Origin: Polaromonas sp.
Lineage (GTDB): Bacteria > Pseudomonadota > Gammaproteobacteria > Burkholderiales > Burkholderiaceae_C
Direction of reading: 5' to 3'
NCBI GenBank assembly: GCA_013298945.1
Contig: JAAFJR010000004.1
Location: 1 to 64,000 of the forward strand
DNA: 64,000 nt
Every line of letters begins with the position of its first letter. Positions within the stretch are counted from its first letter, which is position 1. The notes beneath the pieces were generated by a model that saw only the letters and a program-made list of their open reading frames with translations, was not told the DNA's origin and searched no databases. A program made the position numbers and the translations under genes. Positions 8,183-17,645 of the stretch are shown here, one piece after another.

Positions 8183-8228
8183 ATGATATTAATTTAATAG
8201 CTGCTCAGGCAATAAATATATGGTCTAC
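8183..8228 (-). repeat. GCCGGC-type dispersed element, copy D (intergenic)
   Basis: Reverse copy: GATATTAATTTAATAGC, then TGCTCAGGCAATAAATA. The GCCGGC end is mutated to ATATGG. It lies between two convergent genes. Confidence 0.75.
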
Positions 8229-8264
8229 AGACGATTTACGTCATGTATTAGCATATTTTAGTGC

Positions 8265-8549
8265 TCAATAAGCAGAACCAGATTTCTCAGCTGGTTTGTC
8301 AGCATTTGCGCTATCCAAAGCCTTCTGTTGAGCATCTGCTGCAGCCTTCAAAGCCTCGTTAACTTGATCTTTCACCTGCGATTGCATCTGCTTGCTTTGC
8401 TCGGCAATGTTAGCTGGCGCGGTTGTTGATTGCGCATTGGCAGGTGTAGTGTTTGGTAATTGACTTACTGCAGACAACTGGCTTTTCGCCAAAAACCCAA
8501 CGATGGCGACGACAATAAGCAGGCCGATGAGGCTGAAAATCATGCGCAT
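8265..8549 (-). CDS. Small single-span membrane protein of unknown function
   Basis: 94-residue protein with one N-terminal membrane segment (MIFSLIGLLIVVAIVGFLAK) followed by a Gln/Ala-rich, probably periplasmic helical tail (SKQMQSQVKDQVNEALKAAADAQQKALDSANADK). The start at 8549 is chosen for a GAGG eight bases upstream; an ATG at 8543 would instead make an ATGA overlap with the stop of the preceding paiB-like gene. Either way the two genes are translationally linked. I do not recognise a family. Confidence 0.7.
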   Translation of the reverse strand: MRMIFSLIGLLIVVAIVGFLAKSQLSAVSQLPNTTPANAQSTTAPANIAEQSKQMQSQVKDQVNEALKAAADAQQKALDSANADKPAEKSGSAY

Positions 8550-9166
8550 AAGCCAAGCCTCGTCATCCAATCCGCCAAAGCCCGCTCATTATCATTGCCA
8601 GCGGCATACATCTCATGTAGCTTGGCATGTGACTCTGGTCGGTGTTGGTTGATTTTGATTTTGCATTGCAAATCAAGCACTTGCAGCTCAAAACCGACGA
8701 TGCCAGCGAGCATTTTGTGCTGAAACTCGATGCCCAAATCTATCCATTGCTCGGCATAAGCGGGTTCATGGTCGCTGATCAACTTTTTCAGCAGCCGGTC
8801 TTTGGCCAACGGCTCTTCAATCAGTGTGGCTTGCACCTTGCAGTGCACCGCAAGGTAGTTCCAAGACGGCACACGCACCAAATCGGGGTAGATCTGCGGT
8901 GATAAGTAGGCGTTGGGGCCCAAAAACGTCACAACCGCTTGCGGTCGCGCTTGCAGGTATTTCCAATGCGGATTCGGCTTGGCGCAGTGGCCTAAAAGAG
9001 TCATCTTCCCTACCCCAGCATCCGAAACCTCCACATGCAACGGCAAATGCGTCACAAACGGCAAACCCGCCTCGTCCACGCTGATGAGCGACGCAAACGG
9101 GTGCGCTTTGATGATGTCTAAGGCCTGGCGGCTTTCTTTGGCTATGAATTGGGGCGGTTGGTACAT
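8540..9166 (-). CDS. PaiB-like FMN-binding protein
   Basis: 208 residues, the normal length of the PaiB family (split-barrel flavin-binding fold), named after Bacillus PaiB, a negative regulator of sporulation and degradative enzymes. Family features are the start MYQPPQFI, HPFASLISVDEAGLPFVTHLPLHV, LGHCAKPNPHW and PQIYPDLVRVPSWNYLAVHCKV. In proteobacteria the role is poorly known and may be flavin-linked chemistry rather than DNA binding, since no clear helix-turn-helix is visible. It starts divergently from the DadA-like gene with about 23 bases between starts, so the promoters overlap. Confidence 0.85.
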   Translation of the reverse strand: MYQPPQFIAKESRQALDIIKAHPFASLISVDEAGLPFVTHLPLHVEVSDAGVGKMTLLGHCAKPNPHWKYLQARPQAVVTFLGPNAYLSPQIYPDLVRVPSWNYLAVHCKVQATLIEEPLAKDRLLKKLISDHEPAYAEQWIDLGIEFQHKMLAGIVGFELQVLDLQCKIKINQHRPESHAKLHEMYAAGNDNERALADWMTRLGLCA

Positions 9167-9189
9167 GGATTCGAGTGTATGCTAAAGCG

Positions 9190-10461
9190 ATGGGTAAAAA
9201 AACATCAGTTATTGTTTTAGGTGCGGGCATTGTGGGCACATGCACGGCGCTGCATTTGCAGCAGCGCGGCCATGAGGTTGTCCTGATCGACAAAGGCGAT
9301 CCTGGGCAAGAAACGTCGTATGGAAATAGCTGTTTGATTCAGCAGGAGTCCGTTGAGCCCTACGCTTTTCCGCGCTCGTTTTCAGCGCTTGCTCGTATGG
9401 CGCTTGGCTTGGGTGCCGACGTGCATTGGCATGCCAATGCGATACCGAGTTTGGCAAAACCGCTTTGGCAGTACTACCAAAATTCTGCGCCGGCCAAGCA
9501 TGAAGCAATCACGCAAAAATACAGCCGGTTGATTGCACATGCTACCTCTGAACATGCATCGCTGATTGCGGCAACCGCTTCTGAAGACTTGATTCAGCGC
9601 GAAGGGTTTCGCTTTGTGTACCGTAGCCAAGCTGCTTTCGCTGAAGGCGTGGCGCGAGCACATCGGTTGCAGCGCGACTATGGTGTGAGGCATGCCGTGC
9701 TGTCGGGCGATCAGTTGGCCGCTGCCGAGCCCGCTTTGCAACAAGAGATGGCTGGGGCGATTCACTGGTTAGATCCTTGGAAAGTCAATGCGCCAGGTGA
9801 GCTCGTGCAGCGTTATGCGAACTTGTTTGCATCAAATGGCGGGGAAATCGTTAAAGAGCAAGTGCTGTGTTTGGGCCAAAATACAACTCGTCCTGGTCAT
9901 AGCAATAGCAAAGGCTGGCAAGTTGATACAGACAAAGGAAAATTTGAAGCTGAGCAAGTGGTTATTGCGATGGGGCCGTGGTCGCATGATTTTGTGAAGC
10001 GTATGGGCTACGACTTGCCGCTGTTTATCAAACGTGGCTACCATCAGCATTTTCAGCAACCCAAAAACCTGAATTTGGCGATGCTTGATGCTGAAAAAGG
10101 TTTTGTGCTGATTCCTACAAAGTATGGCATTCGGCTCACGACGGGTGCTGAGTTTGCACATATCAATGCAGCGCCAACGCCCATTCAGCTTCAAAAAACA
10201 CAAAAATTAGCGCTTGCGCTCATCGGTTTGTCCGAACCAGAACCTAAACCACCTTGGATGGGTTCTCGCCCATGTACCGCAGACATGCTGCCAATCATGG
10301 GGCCTGCACCCGCACACCAAGGCTTATGGTTTAACTTCGGGCACGGACATCAAGGCTTCACTCTGGGGCCGATGGCTGGTAGATTGATGGCTGAAATGAT
10401 TAGCGGAGAGCCAACGTTTGTAGAACCTGTGCCTTATTTACCTGCGCGGTTTGGTGGCTAG
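9190..10461 (+). CDS. FAD-dependent D-amino-acid dehydrogenase (DadA-like)
   Basis: Flavoprotein of 423 residues from the ATG at 9190; an in-frame GTG at 9175 is an alternative. The N-terminal Rossmann FAD motif VIVLGAGIVGTCTALHL, the ESYGNS-like ETSYGNSCLIQ segment and the C-terminal LPIMGPAPAHQGLWFNFGHGHQGFTLGPMAGRL are characteristic of DadA and related D-amino-acid or glycine oxidase-type enzymes. It oxidises an amino acid to the keto acid, passing electrons to the respiratory chain when membrane-associated. No alanine racemase gene (dadX) or Lrp-type regulator is adjacent, so the substrate is uncertain. Divergent from the PaiB-like gene. Confidence 0.82.
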   Translation: MGKKTSVIVLGAGIVGTCTALHLQQRGHEVVLIDKGDPGQETSYGNSCLIQQESVEPYAFPRSFSALARMALGLGADVHWHANAIPSLAKPLWQYYQNSAPAKHEAITQKYSRLIAHATSEHASLIAATASEDLIQREGFRFVYRSQAAFAEGVARAHRLQRDYGVRHAVLSGDQLAAAEPALQQEMAGAIHWLDPWKVNAPGELVQRYANLFASNGGEIVKEQVLCLGQNTTRPGHSNSKGWQVDTDKGKFEAEQVVIAMGPWSHDFVKRMGYDLPLFIKRGYHQHFQQPKNLNLAMLDAEKGFVLIPTKYGIRLTTGAEFAHINAAPTPIQLQKTQKLALALIGLSEPEPKPPWMGSRPCTADMLPIMGPAPAHQGLWFNFGHGHQGFTLGPMAGRLMAEMISGEPTFVEPVPYLPARFGG

Positions 10462-11078
10462 TTTACTTTTAAATTCGAGCTTTTCGAGCTTTGGCATTCG
10501 CGTAATGCTAGTAAAACCAAGGCTATGGCTAAAAAATAATGAAGCAACTGCGTCTTCGAGAATATGCCAAATATCAGAATGTCGGGTTTGATGAGCAGCG
10601 TTGCAGCAAAACTGAGCAACAAACTTAAAAAGCCTAGAATGCGTGGCAAACTTCGTCCAGCTTTTGTAAATATGACCGAATATCCAATCCAAAGTGCGCA
10701 TACTGCAGGAACAGTTTGCGCCCATAGTTTGAAGCCCAGCGCTACCAAAGCTACGCCAAACCCTGCCGCCACAAACGTCATCCACCAAGCGCCTGCGATT
10801 CGCATGGCAATTGGGCTTTTAGGTCTGGCTAAGCTGAAAGCTAATATTGGAAAAGCACTGACTGAAGCGACTATAGACGCAAATTGATGCGGCCCTTTGA
10901 TGAGAGCGCTGGCATCAGCAAAACTTGAAAACCTAACCATACCCAAAAATGCAGCAAAACCGATGATCAGCGCTGCTAAACCTATGCCAGCGTAGGCATC
11001 AGTTTGCTTGAACGTGCGCCAAGCTATCCATGCGCAGGCAAGAATCAATATTATTTCGGAAAAAGAATCTAGCGTCAT
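10458..11078 (-). CDS. Multi-span membrane protein of unknown function
   Basis: 206 residues with about six or seven predicted membrane segments (for example IILILACAWIAW, IGLAALIIGFAAFLGM, WWMTFVAAGFGVALVALGF, ILGFLSLLLSFAATLL, LLHYFLAIALVLLALR). The start at 11078 overlaps the stop of the sterol-desaturase-family gene as ATGA, so the two are translationally coupled and probably act together. I do not recognise a named family. Its final codons overlap the convergent DadA-like gene by four bases. Confidence 0.72.
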   Translation of the reverse strand: MTLDSFSEIILILACAWIAWRTFKQTDAYAGIGLAALIIGFAAFLGMVRFSSFADASALIKGPHQFASIVASVSAFPILAFSLARPKSPIAMRIAGAWWMTFVAAGFGVALVALGFKLWAQTVPAVCALWIGYSVIFTKAGRSLPRILGFLSLLLSFAATLLIKPDILIFGIFSKTQLLHYFLAIALVLLALRECQSSKSSNLKVN

Positions 11079-12247
11079 AGAGAAGTTCCCCGTGTAGCTA
11101 CTAACCATAACAAGATTGGCAATACCACCCAACGCCCGATTTCAAGTCGCAAGCTCCAAAGTTTGCTCTCAAGCAATGCAACTGGTGCAACCAATGCTGT
11201 GGTCATCCATAACCCCAAAAGTGCAGCAGATACGCGGTCAATTTTGGGGAATACATATAAAAATGCACACACAGCAAAGATGTTAAAAACCAGTTGTAGC
11301 GTTACATAAGCCATGAGTTTTTTGGAAACGCTGATGTCGTAACGTTTGAATTGCTTGGCATCAAAATTATCTAACAAGCTTCCTGTCCAACCGCTGGGTG
11401 GACTGAAAAGAGTTTCCAATTTACTAGAGAGCCCCTTGGCGGCCTTGAAATCTTGCCAAATCATCGCGTAGTAATGCCAGTTACCCCAAAGTGGGTTGAA
11501 GCTTTGCAAGTTGGTTCTTACCCCATAACTGATAGGCAAAGGTTTTCCATTGCTGTCGACATGTTCGTCTGCAAATGTGCCAAAAAATCTGTCCCAAATC
11601 ACAAAAACACCGCCATAGTTCTTGTCGATGCAATAGTCATCTTGCCCGTGGTGTACACGATGGTTACTAGGGCTGACAAATACGCGATCAAACCAGCCCA
11701 GACGACCAATCAGCTCGGTATGTACCCAGTATTGGTAAAGCAAATTACCGAGAGCCACCAAAACAAACATCTGCCACGGAATACCCATGACCGCCATGGG
11801 AAGGTAAAAAATCCAATCAAAAACAAACGTGGTAGATGCTTGGCGAAGCGCAGTAGAGAGGTTGAAATACTCACTATTGTGGTGCGTGATGTGCCCCGCC
11901 CACATGATGCGGACTTCATGGTTAGCGCGGTGCTTCCAATAATAAAAAAAGTCATACAGCAGGAATGCGGCTATCCATGCCACAGGGCTGCGTAAATCCC
12001 AAGTCATGGTGGCGAATTGTTGATACACCGCCACGTAAATACCAACTGTCAAGATGCGTGGAAAAGCTGTCGCTACCCGGCTAAGTACACCAATCGTGAT
12101 ACTGCTCATGGTGTCAGAAAAGTTATAAATTTGACGACTGCCACCGCCTACGCCTGGCGTTTGGTTTTGACGAAAACGATAAGCCCACCAAAACTCGAAA
12201 GCAATGGTCAGCATAAAGACGGGGATGGCATAAATGATTGGGTTCAT
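11075..12247 (-). CDS. Sterol desaturase / fatty acid hydroxylase family membrane protein
   Basis: Di-iron membrane oxygenase family protein, 390 residues. The histidine clusters that bind the two irons are visible: HRANH, then HITHHNSEYFN, and SNHRVHHGQDDYCIDKNYGG. Several membrane segments surround them (IIYAIPVFMLTIAFEFWW and others). Such proteins hydroxylate or desaturate lipid or carotenoid-like substrates using oxygen; the bacterial substrates are mostly unknown. An extra C-terminal membrane region of about 100 residues follows the catalytic part. It is coupled by ATGA to the downstream membrane protein gene. Confidence 0.88.
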   Translation of the reverse strand: MNPIIYAIPVFMLTIAFEFWWAYRFRQNQTPGVGGGSRQIYNFSDTMSSITIGVLSRVATAFPRILTVGIYVAVYQQFATMTWDLRSPVAWIAAFLLYDFFYYWKHRANHEVRIMWAGHITHHNSEYFNLSTALRQASTTFVFDWIFYLPMAVMGIPWQMFVLVALGNLLYQYWVHTELIGRLGWFDRVFVSPSNHRVHHGQDDYCIDKNYGGVFVIWDRFFGTFADEHVDSNGKPLPISYGVRTNLQSFNPLWGNWHYYAMIWQDFKAAKGLSSKLETLFSPPSGWTGSLLDNFDAKQFKRYDISVSKKLMAYVTLQLVFNIFAVCAFLYVFPKIDRVSAALLGLWMTTALVAPVALLESKLWSLRLEIGRWVVLPILLWLVATRGTSL

Positions 12248-12354
12248 TTTTTTTCAGTTCAATTACAGATGACATAATTTAACTGATTTTTTGAGGGGTT
12301 GGTCTAAGCAACTTCCCTGATGGTGTCAAAGTCAACAACGGCTGCATAGACCTG

Positions 12355-12390
12355 CCGCCTTGCCCTGTATTGGATTTAAGGGAAAGGCGG
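12355..12390. other. Strong inverted repeat without a T-tract
   Basis: Arms CCGCCTTGCCCT and AGGGAAAGGCGG pair over 12 bp with one mismatch around a 12-base loop. It lies in the 194-base gap between the retropepsin stop and the sterol-desaturase start. No T-run follows on either strand, so it is not a standard terminator; it may be an RNA-processing or transcript-end hairpin, or a mobile-element remnant. Confidence 0.5.
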
Positions 12391-12441
12391 ATTTGATGAG
12401 TGAGATGTGGGCTTTGGCGAGTTAAGTCGATCTCGGCATAT

Positions 12442-12993
12442 CTATTTCCGAGGTCGCAAAATCATCTGATTTTCACGCAAAACAACGTCAAATTTTGACA
12501 AAAAGTTTTGCCCAAGCAAGGCGTCGTTGACTTCATTGCCTTCTAAACCGACACCAACTCGAATCCCAGAAACTGAGATTGGCCCTACTTTGATAGGTAC
12601 ATTGGCAACGATGCGACCCAGTAATTGACCATTGGCAGTGTTGAACGTGGTCGGTTCGCCGCCGATCAATCCATTCGTTTGGGCAAATTGTTTACTCACG
12701 CCAACCAAAGATGCACCTGTGTCAACTAAGAATTTAACGGGTTTGCCATTGACATGACCAGCGACATAAAAATGCCCATCTATGGCTCGCTTGATGACGA
12801 GGTCGCCGTTCGCAGAGATGGTCATTTTGGGCTTTTCATATTGCTTAAAGCCAAAATACAACCCCGCCATAATGGTTAACCAGAAAACCACAATGCCCAA
12901 CGGAGCCCACTTATTGCCTCTGGACACCGCAGAATGAAGTTTTTCGCGCTCTTTTTGCGCATCTCGATACCAATCGCGGTCTTGCATACCCAT
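12442..12993 (-). CDS. Membrane-anchored retropepsin-like aspartic protease
   Basis: 183 residues. One membrane segment near residues 31-50 (APLGIVVFWLTIMAGLYFGF) is followed by a retropepsin-like domain with a single Asp-Thr-Gly (Asp91 in FLVDTGASLVGVS), as expected for a dimeric clan AA protease. NGQLLGRIVANVPIKVGPISVSGIRVGV and LLGQNFLSKFDVVLRENQMILRP match the bacterial TIGR02281-type family. The catalytic domain should face the periplasm. The start at 12993 has GAGGG seven bases upstream. It lies 23 bases after guaA on the same strand, so it may be transcribed from the gua operon. Substrate unknown. Confidence 0.85.
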   Translation of the reverse strand: MGMQDRDWYRDAQKEREKLHSAVSRGNKWAPLGIVVFWLTIMAGLYFGFKQYEKPKMTISANGDLVIKRAIDGHFYVAGHVNGKPVKFLVDTGASLVGVSKQFAQTNGLIGGEPTTFNTANGQLLGRIVANVPIKVGPISVSGIRVGVGLEGNEVNDALLGQNFLSKFDVVLRENQMILRPRK

Positions 12994-13016
12994 GACGTGC
13001 CCTCAATCCTACAAAC

Positions 13017-14666
13017 TTACTCCCACTCAATCGTAGCCGGCGGCTTGCTGCTCACGTCCAACGTCACTCGATTAATCCCGCGCACTTCGTTGATGATGCG
13101 GCTGGAGACGCGTTTTAGGAGGGAATATGGCAGCTCTGCCCAGTCTGCGGTCATGAAGTCGCTGGTTTGGACGGCGCGTAGGGCGACGACGTAGTCGTAG
13201 GTGCGGCCATCGCCCATGACGCCTACGCTTTTGACCGGTAAAAACACGGTAAAGGCTTGGCTAGTGGCGTCGTACCAAGTCTTTTTGGGGTGGCGTTGGT
13301 TGACCGGCTCGTCTGTAGCTGGCACGTAGGGCGTGTTGCGCAGTTCTTCGATGAAGATGGCATCGGCACGGCGCAGCAAATCAGCGTATTCTTTTTTGAC
13401 TTCACCCAAAATGCGCACGCCCAAGCCTGGGCCTGGGAAGGGGTGGCGGTAGACCATGTCGGCAGGCAAACCAAGTGCGACGCCCAGTTCACGGACTTCG
13501 TCTTTGAAAAGTTCGCGCAGCGGCTCCAGCAGCTTCAAACCCAGCTGCTCCGGCAAACCACCGACGTTGTGGTGGCTTTTGATGACGACGGCTTTTTTGT
13601 TTTTAGCGCCGCCAGATTCAATCACGTCTGGATAAATGGTACCTTGAGCCAACCATTTTGCTCCGTTTTTACTAGCACCCGAGGCAGTTAATTTGCCGGC
13701 TTCAGCCTTAAATACCTCTACAAACTCACGTCCGATGATTTTACGTTTGGCTTCAGGGTCGCTCACACCAGCCAAGTGGCCTAGGAACTGGGCTTCAGCA
13801 TCAACACGAATCACCTTGGCGTGCAGCTTGCCGGCAAACATGTCCATCACCATATCACCTTCGTTCAAGCGCAGCAGGCCGTGGTCCACAAACACGCAAG
13901 TCAGCTGGTCGCCAATGGCGCGATGGATGAGTGCGGCGGCAACAGATGAATCCACACCACCTGATAAACCGAGAATCACCTCTTCGTCACCCACTTGTTT
14001 GCGGATGCTAGCGACGGCCTCAGTGATGTAGTCGCCCATGATCCAGTCGGGCTTAACGGCGCAAATTTGCAGTACAAAGCGCTCCAAAATCTGCTGGCCT
14101 TTAATAGTGTGCGTCACCTCGGGGTGGAACTGCACGGCGTAGAACTTGCGTGCTTCGTCGGCCATGCCAGCTATCGGGCAGGCGTCGTTGGAGGCCATGA
14201 GCTTGAAACCGGGCGGCATCTCAATGACTTTGTCGCCATGACTCATCCACACGTCCAATATGCCGTGGCCCTCTGCCGTGGTGTGGTCGGCAATGCCGTC
14301 AAACAAGTCGGTGTGGCCACGGGCGCGGATTTGCGCTGCGCCAAACTCACGGGTTTTGCCGGCTTCAACTTTGCCACCGAGCTGCTGCGCCATGGTTTGC
14401 ATACCGTAGCAAATGCCCAAAACCGGCACGCCCAACTCAAAAACCGCTTGCGGTGCTTTGTCGGTTTCATCTTCATACACGCTTGCGTGGCTGCCAGAAA
14501 GGATCACGCCTTTGAGATTGCCATCTGCCGCGTAGGCCTTGACCCACTCATCAGATACATCGCAAGGATGCACTTCGCAAAAAACCTGCGCATCACGCAC
14601 GCGGCGGGCGATGAGTTGGGTGACTTGAGAGCCGAAATCGAGGATGAGGATTTTTTGATGGGACAT
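13017..14666 (-). CDS. guaA: GMP synthase (glutamine-hydrolysing)
   Basis: Converts XMP, ATP and glutamine to GMP, the last step of guanine nucleotide synthesis, in the cytoplasm. 549 residues. N-terminal class I amidotransferase: Cys86 in VLGICYGMQ and the His/Glu pair in QFHPEVTH. The ATP pyrophosphatase domain carries the PP-loop [13 protein letters not shown]. The C-terminal dimerisation domain ends in the conserved [13 protein letters not shown]. Slightly longer than E. coli GuaA because of a basic loop around [14 protein letters not shown]. guaB lies upstream on the same strand, but a toxin-antitoxin pair now separates them. Confidence 0.97.
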   Translation of the reverse strand: MSHQKILILDFGSQVTQLIARRVRDAQVFCEVHPCDVSDEWVKAYAADGNLKGVILSGSHASVYEDETDKAPQAVFELGVPVLGICYGMQTMAQQLGGKVEAGKTREFGAAQIRARGHTDLFDGIADHTTAEGHGILDVWMSHGDKVIEMPPGFKLMASNDACPIAGMADEARKFYAVQFHPEVTHTIKGQQILERFVLQICAVKPDWIMGDYITEAVASIRKQVGDEEVILGLSGGVDSSVAAALIHRAIGDQLTCVFVDHGLLRLNEGDMVMDMFAGKLHAKVIRVDAEAQFLGHLAGVSDPEAKRKIIGREFVEVFKAEAGKLTASGASKNGAKWLAQGTIYPDVIESGGAKNKKAVVIKSHHNVGGLPEQLGLKLLEPLRELFKDEVRELGVALGLPADMVYRHPFPGPGLGVRILGEVKKEYADLLRRADAIFIEELRNTPYVPATDEPVNQRHPKKTWYDATSQAFTVFLPVKSVGVMGDGRTYDYVVALRAVQTSDFMTADWAELPYSLLKRVSSRIINEVRGINRVTLDVSSKPPATIEWE

Positions 14667-14767
14667 GGTGATTTTTAAATGTTAAATTTAAGATGTGTGA
14701 CCGCAAAAACAAATGCTTCAGCGGTAGAAAGTGAGCGGCTAATACCTAACTAAAGGGGCGTTGCAGT

Positions 14768-15100
14768 TCACTCTGCTGCGAGCATGGTCTTCATGCAGTC
14801 TTCAATAGCTTGCAAATGGGTTGTGATTACAGTTGAAACGGTCAACGGATCAATATCGCCAAGGTAGTTGTGAACCAAGATGTTGCGAAAACCGCTGATT
14901 TCTCTCCATGGTATGGCCGGAAATTGAGCTTTCAACTCATCTGGCAGCATTTGAGTTGCTTCAGCCAGCGTTTGTAAATTTCTAAGTGCCGCGTCAAACA
15001 ACACTTCGTCATCAATCAAGCTACCACGCTGTTCGATTCGTCGAATCTTAGCAATAGCATCGAGAATATGCTGCGCATAAGCATGCCAAGTTTTACTCAT
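14768..15100 (-). CDS. hepT: HepT-like HEPN-domain toxin RNase
   Basis: 110 residues, all-helical HEPN (DUF86) protein. The HEPN ribonuclease motif R-x4-H-x-Y is intact (Arg72, His77, Tyr79 in RNILVHNYLG). In characterised HepT/MntA pairs the HEPN protein is an RNase toxin and the nucleotidyltransferase silences it by adding AMP to the motif tyrosine. The start overlaps the mntA-like stop by ATGA. The pair sits between guaB and guaA, which are normally adjacent, so it appears to be an insertion. Confidence 0.85.
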   Translation of the reverse strand: MSKTWHAYAQHILDAIAKIRRIEQRGSLIDDEVLFDAALRNLQTLAEATQMLPDELKAQFPAIPWREISGFRNILVHNYLGDIDPLTVSTVITTHLQAIEDCMKTMLAAE

Positions 15101-15387
15101 ATGTCCACAGCCTCGCGCAAAATCTGATCACGCAAATGACGATTCAATTCATGTTCAGGAATAAGGTCAATTTTGCGATGCAACATATCAGACAAGCTTT
15201 GAGCCAACGCTAAACGTTGACCAAACAAATCGTACCCACGCGGTAATTGAACCAAAAAATCCACGTCGCTGTCGGGTCTTTCCTGCCCACGCGCTACAGA
15301 ACCGAACACGCGCAAATGGCTGGCGCCATACATAGCCGCTAAGCTGGTTAGCTGAGATTTAAGTTCGTGAATTTGATCTATTAGCAT
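15097..15387 (-). CDS. mntA: MntA-like minimal nucleotidyltransferase antitoxin
   Basis: 96 residues. The minimal nucleotidyltransferase signature is complete: Gly29-Ser30 (VFGSVARGQ) followed by Asp41-x-Asp43 (PDSDVDFLV), the metal-binding carboxylates. A third acidic residue is in KIDLIPE. In this module the antitoxin comes first and the HEPN toxin second, coupled by ATGA. In MntA/HepT systems the antitoxin acts by AMPylating the toxin. It starts 55 bases downstream of the guaB stop on the same strand, so read-through from guaB could supply expression. Confidence 0.87.
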   Translation of the reverse strand: MLIDQIHELKSQLTSLAAMYGASHLRVFGSVARGQERPDSDVDFLVQLPRGYDLFGQRLALAQSLSDMLHRKIDLIPEHELNRHLRDQILREAVDI

Positions 15388-15441
15388 GGGTGTACTTTAA
15401 TTGATTTGCATCACTTCGTACAAGCAAATCGCTTGTTGCAA

Positions 15442-16917
15442 CTATTCAGACCGATAATTCGGCGCTTCCTTCGTGATTTGCACATCATGTACATGGCTTT
15501 CGCGGATGCCTGCGGTGGTGATTTCTACGAACTCAGCCTTTTTTTGCATGTCGTCAATCGTCGCGCAGCCGCAGTAGCCCATGCTGGCGCGTATGCCACC
15601 GGCCATTTGGTAGACAATGCTGACCATGGAACCTTTGTAGGGCACACGGCCTTCGATGCCTTCGGGGACGAGCTTGTCAGCATTCGGGTTACCCGTTGAA
15701 GATTCTTGGAAGTAACGGTCGGCGCTGCCCTGCTGCATCGCGCCAATGCTGCCCATGCCACGGTAGCTTTTATAGCTGCGGCCTTGGAACAACACGATCT
15801 CGCCCGGTGCTTCTTCGGTGCCCGCAAACATGCCACCCATCATCACGGTGGAGGCACCGGCTGCTAGCGCTTTGGCAATATCGCCAGAGTAACGAATGCC
15901 ACCGTCGCCAATCAACGGGACACCTGTGCCGCGCAAAGCGGTTGCCACGCTGTCAATCGCCATGATTTGCGGTACACCCACGCCTGCCACGATGCGGGTG
16001 GTGCAGATGCTGCCAGGGCCGATGCCGACCTTGACGGCGTCTGCGCCTGCTTCGACCAATGCCAAAGCTGCCGCGCCGGTAGCGATGTTGCCGCCAATGA
16101 CGTCGATATGCGGATAGTTCTTTTTAACCCAGCGCACGCGCTCAATCACGCCGTGGCTGTGGCCGTGGGCGGTGTCGACAACGATGGCGTCAACGCCGGC
16201 TTTAACCAAAGCTTCAACGCGCTCTTCTGTGCCATCGCCCACACCAACCGCTGCGCCTACACGCAAGCGCCCATGGTCGTCACGAGCAGCATTGGGGAAG
16301 CTGGTTTGCTTGGTGATGTCTTTGACGGTGATGATGCCTTTGAGCTCAAACGCCTTGTTAACCACCAGCAAGCGCTCTAATTTATGTTTGTTGAGCAAAA
16401 CGCGTGCTTCTGCAGGCGTGGTGCTGTCGGACTCTTGCACGGTGACGAGTTTTTCACGCGGCGTCATGATTTGGCTTACGGGTACGTCGTAACGGGTTTC
16501 GAAGCGCAAATCGCGGCTGGTAACGATGCCAACGACTTTGCCACCATCGCACACAGGGAACCCAGAAATGCCTAATTGGTCAGACAAATCAAGCACTTGG
16601 CGCACGGTGTGGGTGGGGGTGATGACGACGGGGTCGCGCAAGACACCTGATTCATAGCGTTTGACTTTGGCGACTTGGGCGGCCTGCTCTTGCGCGGTTA
16701 AATTCTTGTGGACGATGCCGATGCCGCCTTCTTGCGCTATGGCGATGGCCAAACGGGCTTCGGTGACGGTATCCATCGCGGCGGAAACCAGCGGCAGATT
16801 GAGCCGAATATTGCGAGAAAACTGGGTGGCGAGTGTGACGTCCTTGGGCAGGACTTGGGAGTAAGCTGGTACCAACAACACATCGTCGAAGGTCAGCGCT
16901 TTACCTAAAAGACGCAT
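15442..16917 (-). CDS. guaB: IMP dehydrogenase
   Basis: NAD-dependent oxidation of IMP to XMP, the committed step to GMP. 491 residues from the ATG at 16917, chosen for GGAG eight bases upstream and because [20 protein letters not shown] is the standard N-terminus. A TIM barrel is interrupted by two CBS domains (about residues 95-210). The catalytic loop cysteine is in [15 protein letters not shown], and the flap is in [10 protein letters not shown]. The C-terminus is of normal length. Divergent from the DUF4124 gene; guaA lies downstream beyond the HepT/MntA pair. Confidence 0.97.
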   Translation of the reverse strand: MRLLGKALTFDDVLLVPAYSQVLPKDVTLATQFSRNIRLNLPLVSAAMDTVTEARLAIAIAQEGGIGIVHKNLTAQEQAAQVAKVKRYESGVLRDPVVITPTHTVRQVLDLSDQLGISGFPVCDGGKVVGIVTSRDLRFETRYDVPVSQIMTPREKLVTVQESDSTTPAEARVLLNKHKLERLLVVNKAFELKGIITVKDITKQTSFPNAARDDHGRLRVGAAVGVGDGTEERVEALVKAGVDAIVVDTAHGHSHGVIERVRWVKKNYPHIDVIGGNIATGAAALALVEAGADAVKVGIGPGSICTTRIVAGVGVPQIMAIDSVATALRGTGVPLIGDGGIRYSGDIAKALAAGASTVMMGGMFAGTEEAPGEIVLFQGRSYKSYRGMGSIGAMQQGSADRYFQESSTGNPNADKLVPEGIEGRVPYKGSMVSIVYQMAGGIRASMGYCGCATIDDMQKKAEFVEITTAGIRESHVHDVQITKEAPNYRSE

Positions 16918-17033
16918 CGGATTAGCTCCAAAGCCATGTATTGTACAAGGGTTCTCCCCTATTTCGTTGTTAGTAAGTATCAGCCGTCGCACCTAGCTCG
17001 CAAAAACGGCAAGTTCAGGCTAAACTTAAGCTT

Positions 17034-17582
17034 ATGAAATTTATCCGAACCGCTTTGCCTTATTTAGTCGCCATTTTTGGCATTGTTTTCAGTGCTTCCG
17101 CCATGGCGCAATACATGTGGTTAGACGCTTCGGGCCGTAAAGTCTTCAGCGACCAACCGCCGCCAGCCAATATTCCAGCCAAACGCGTTTTGCAGCAGCC
17201 AGGTAAGGCAGCGGCGGCTCAAACCACCGATGTCAGCGAAAAACCAAGTGCCGAATCAGGAGCAGAAGAAGCAAAATCTACCACTTCACCTAAAAATTCA
17301 ACAGCAACAGCAAAACCAGAAGCAAGCAAAGACAAAGATTTAGAAGCAGCTAAAAAGAAGATTGACGACGAAACTGCGGCCAAGAAAAAGGTTGAGCAAG
17401 AGAAAATTGACGCCGCAAAAGCAGACAACTGCAAACGTGCCAAACAAGCCAAAAGCCAGTTTGAAACTGGACGACCTATTGCCACTGCGAATGCAAAAGG
17501 TGAACGAATTATCATGGATGAAGCCTCCCGCATGGTTGAGACAAAACGACTAGAAGGCATCATTGCAGCAGACTGTAAATAA
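17034..17582 (+). CDS. DUF4124-domain exported protein
   Basis: 182 residues. A signal peptide (IRTALPYLVAIFGIVFSASAMAQ) is followed by the DUF4124 motif YMWLDASGRKVFSDQPPPANIPAKRVLQQPG. The rest is a highly charged Lys/Ala/Glu-rich helical region (about residues 70-135) that looks like coiled coil. Function of the family is unknown. The position between guaB and rnfH/ratA/smpB is one I recognise from other Burkholderiales. A copy of the dispersed element begins right after its stop codon. Confidence 0.85.
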   Translation: MKFIRTALPYLVAIFGIVFSASAMAQYMWLDASGRKVFSDQPPPANIPAKRVLQQPGKAAAAQTTDVSEKPSAESGAEEAKSTTSPKNSTATAKPEASKDKDLEAAKKKIDDETAAKKKVEQEKIDAAKADNCKRAKQAKSQFETGRPIATANAKGERIIMDEASRMVETKRLEGIIAADCK

Positions 17583-17584
17583 GC

Positions 17585-17626
17585 TCTAGCCAGCGTATTT
17601 ATTGCCTAAGCAGCTATTAAATTTGC
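17585..17626 (+). repeat. GCCGGC-type dispersed element, copy E (intergenic)
   Basis: Forward copy with CTAGCCAGCGTATTTATTGCC, one change in the palindrome, then TAAGCAGCTATTAAATTT. It starts within about three bases of the DUF4124 stop codon. Confidence 0.88.
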
Positions 17627-17645
17627 AGCATTTAACGATTGAAAA

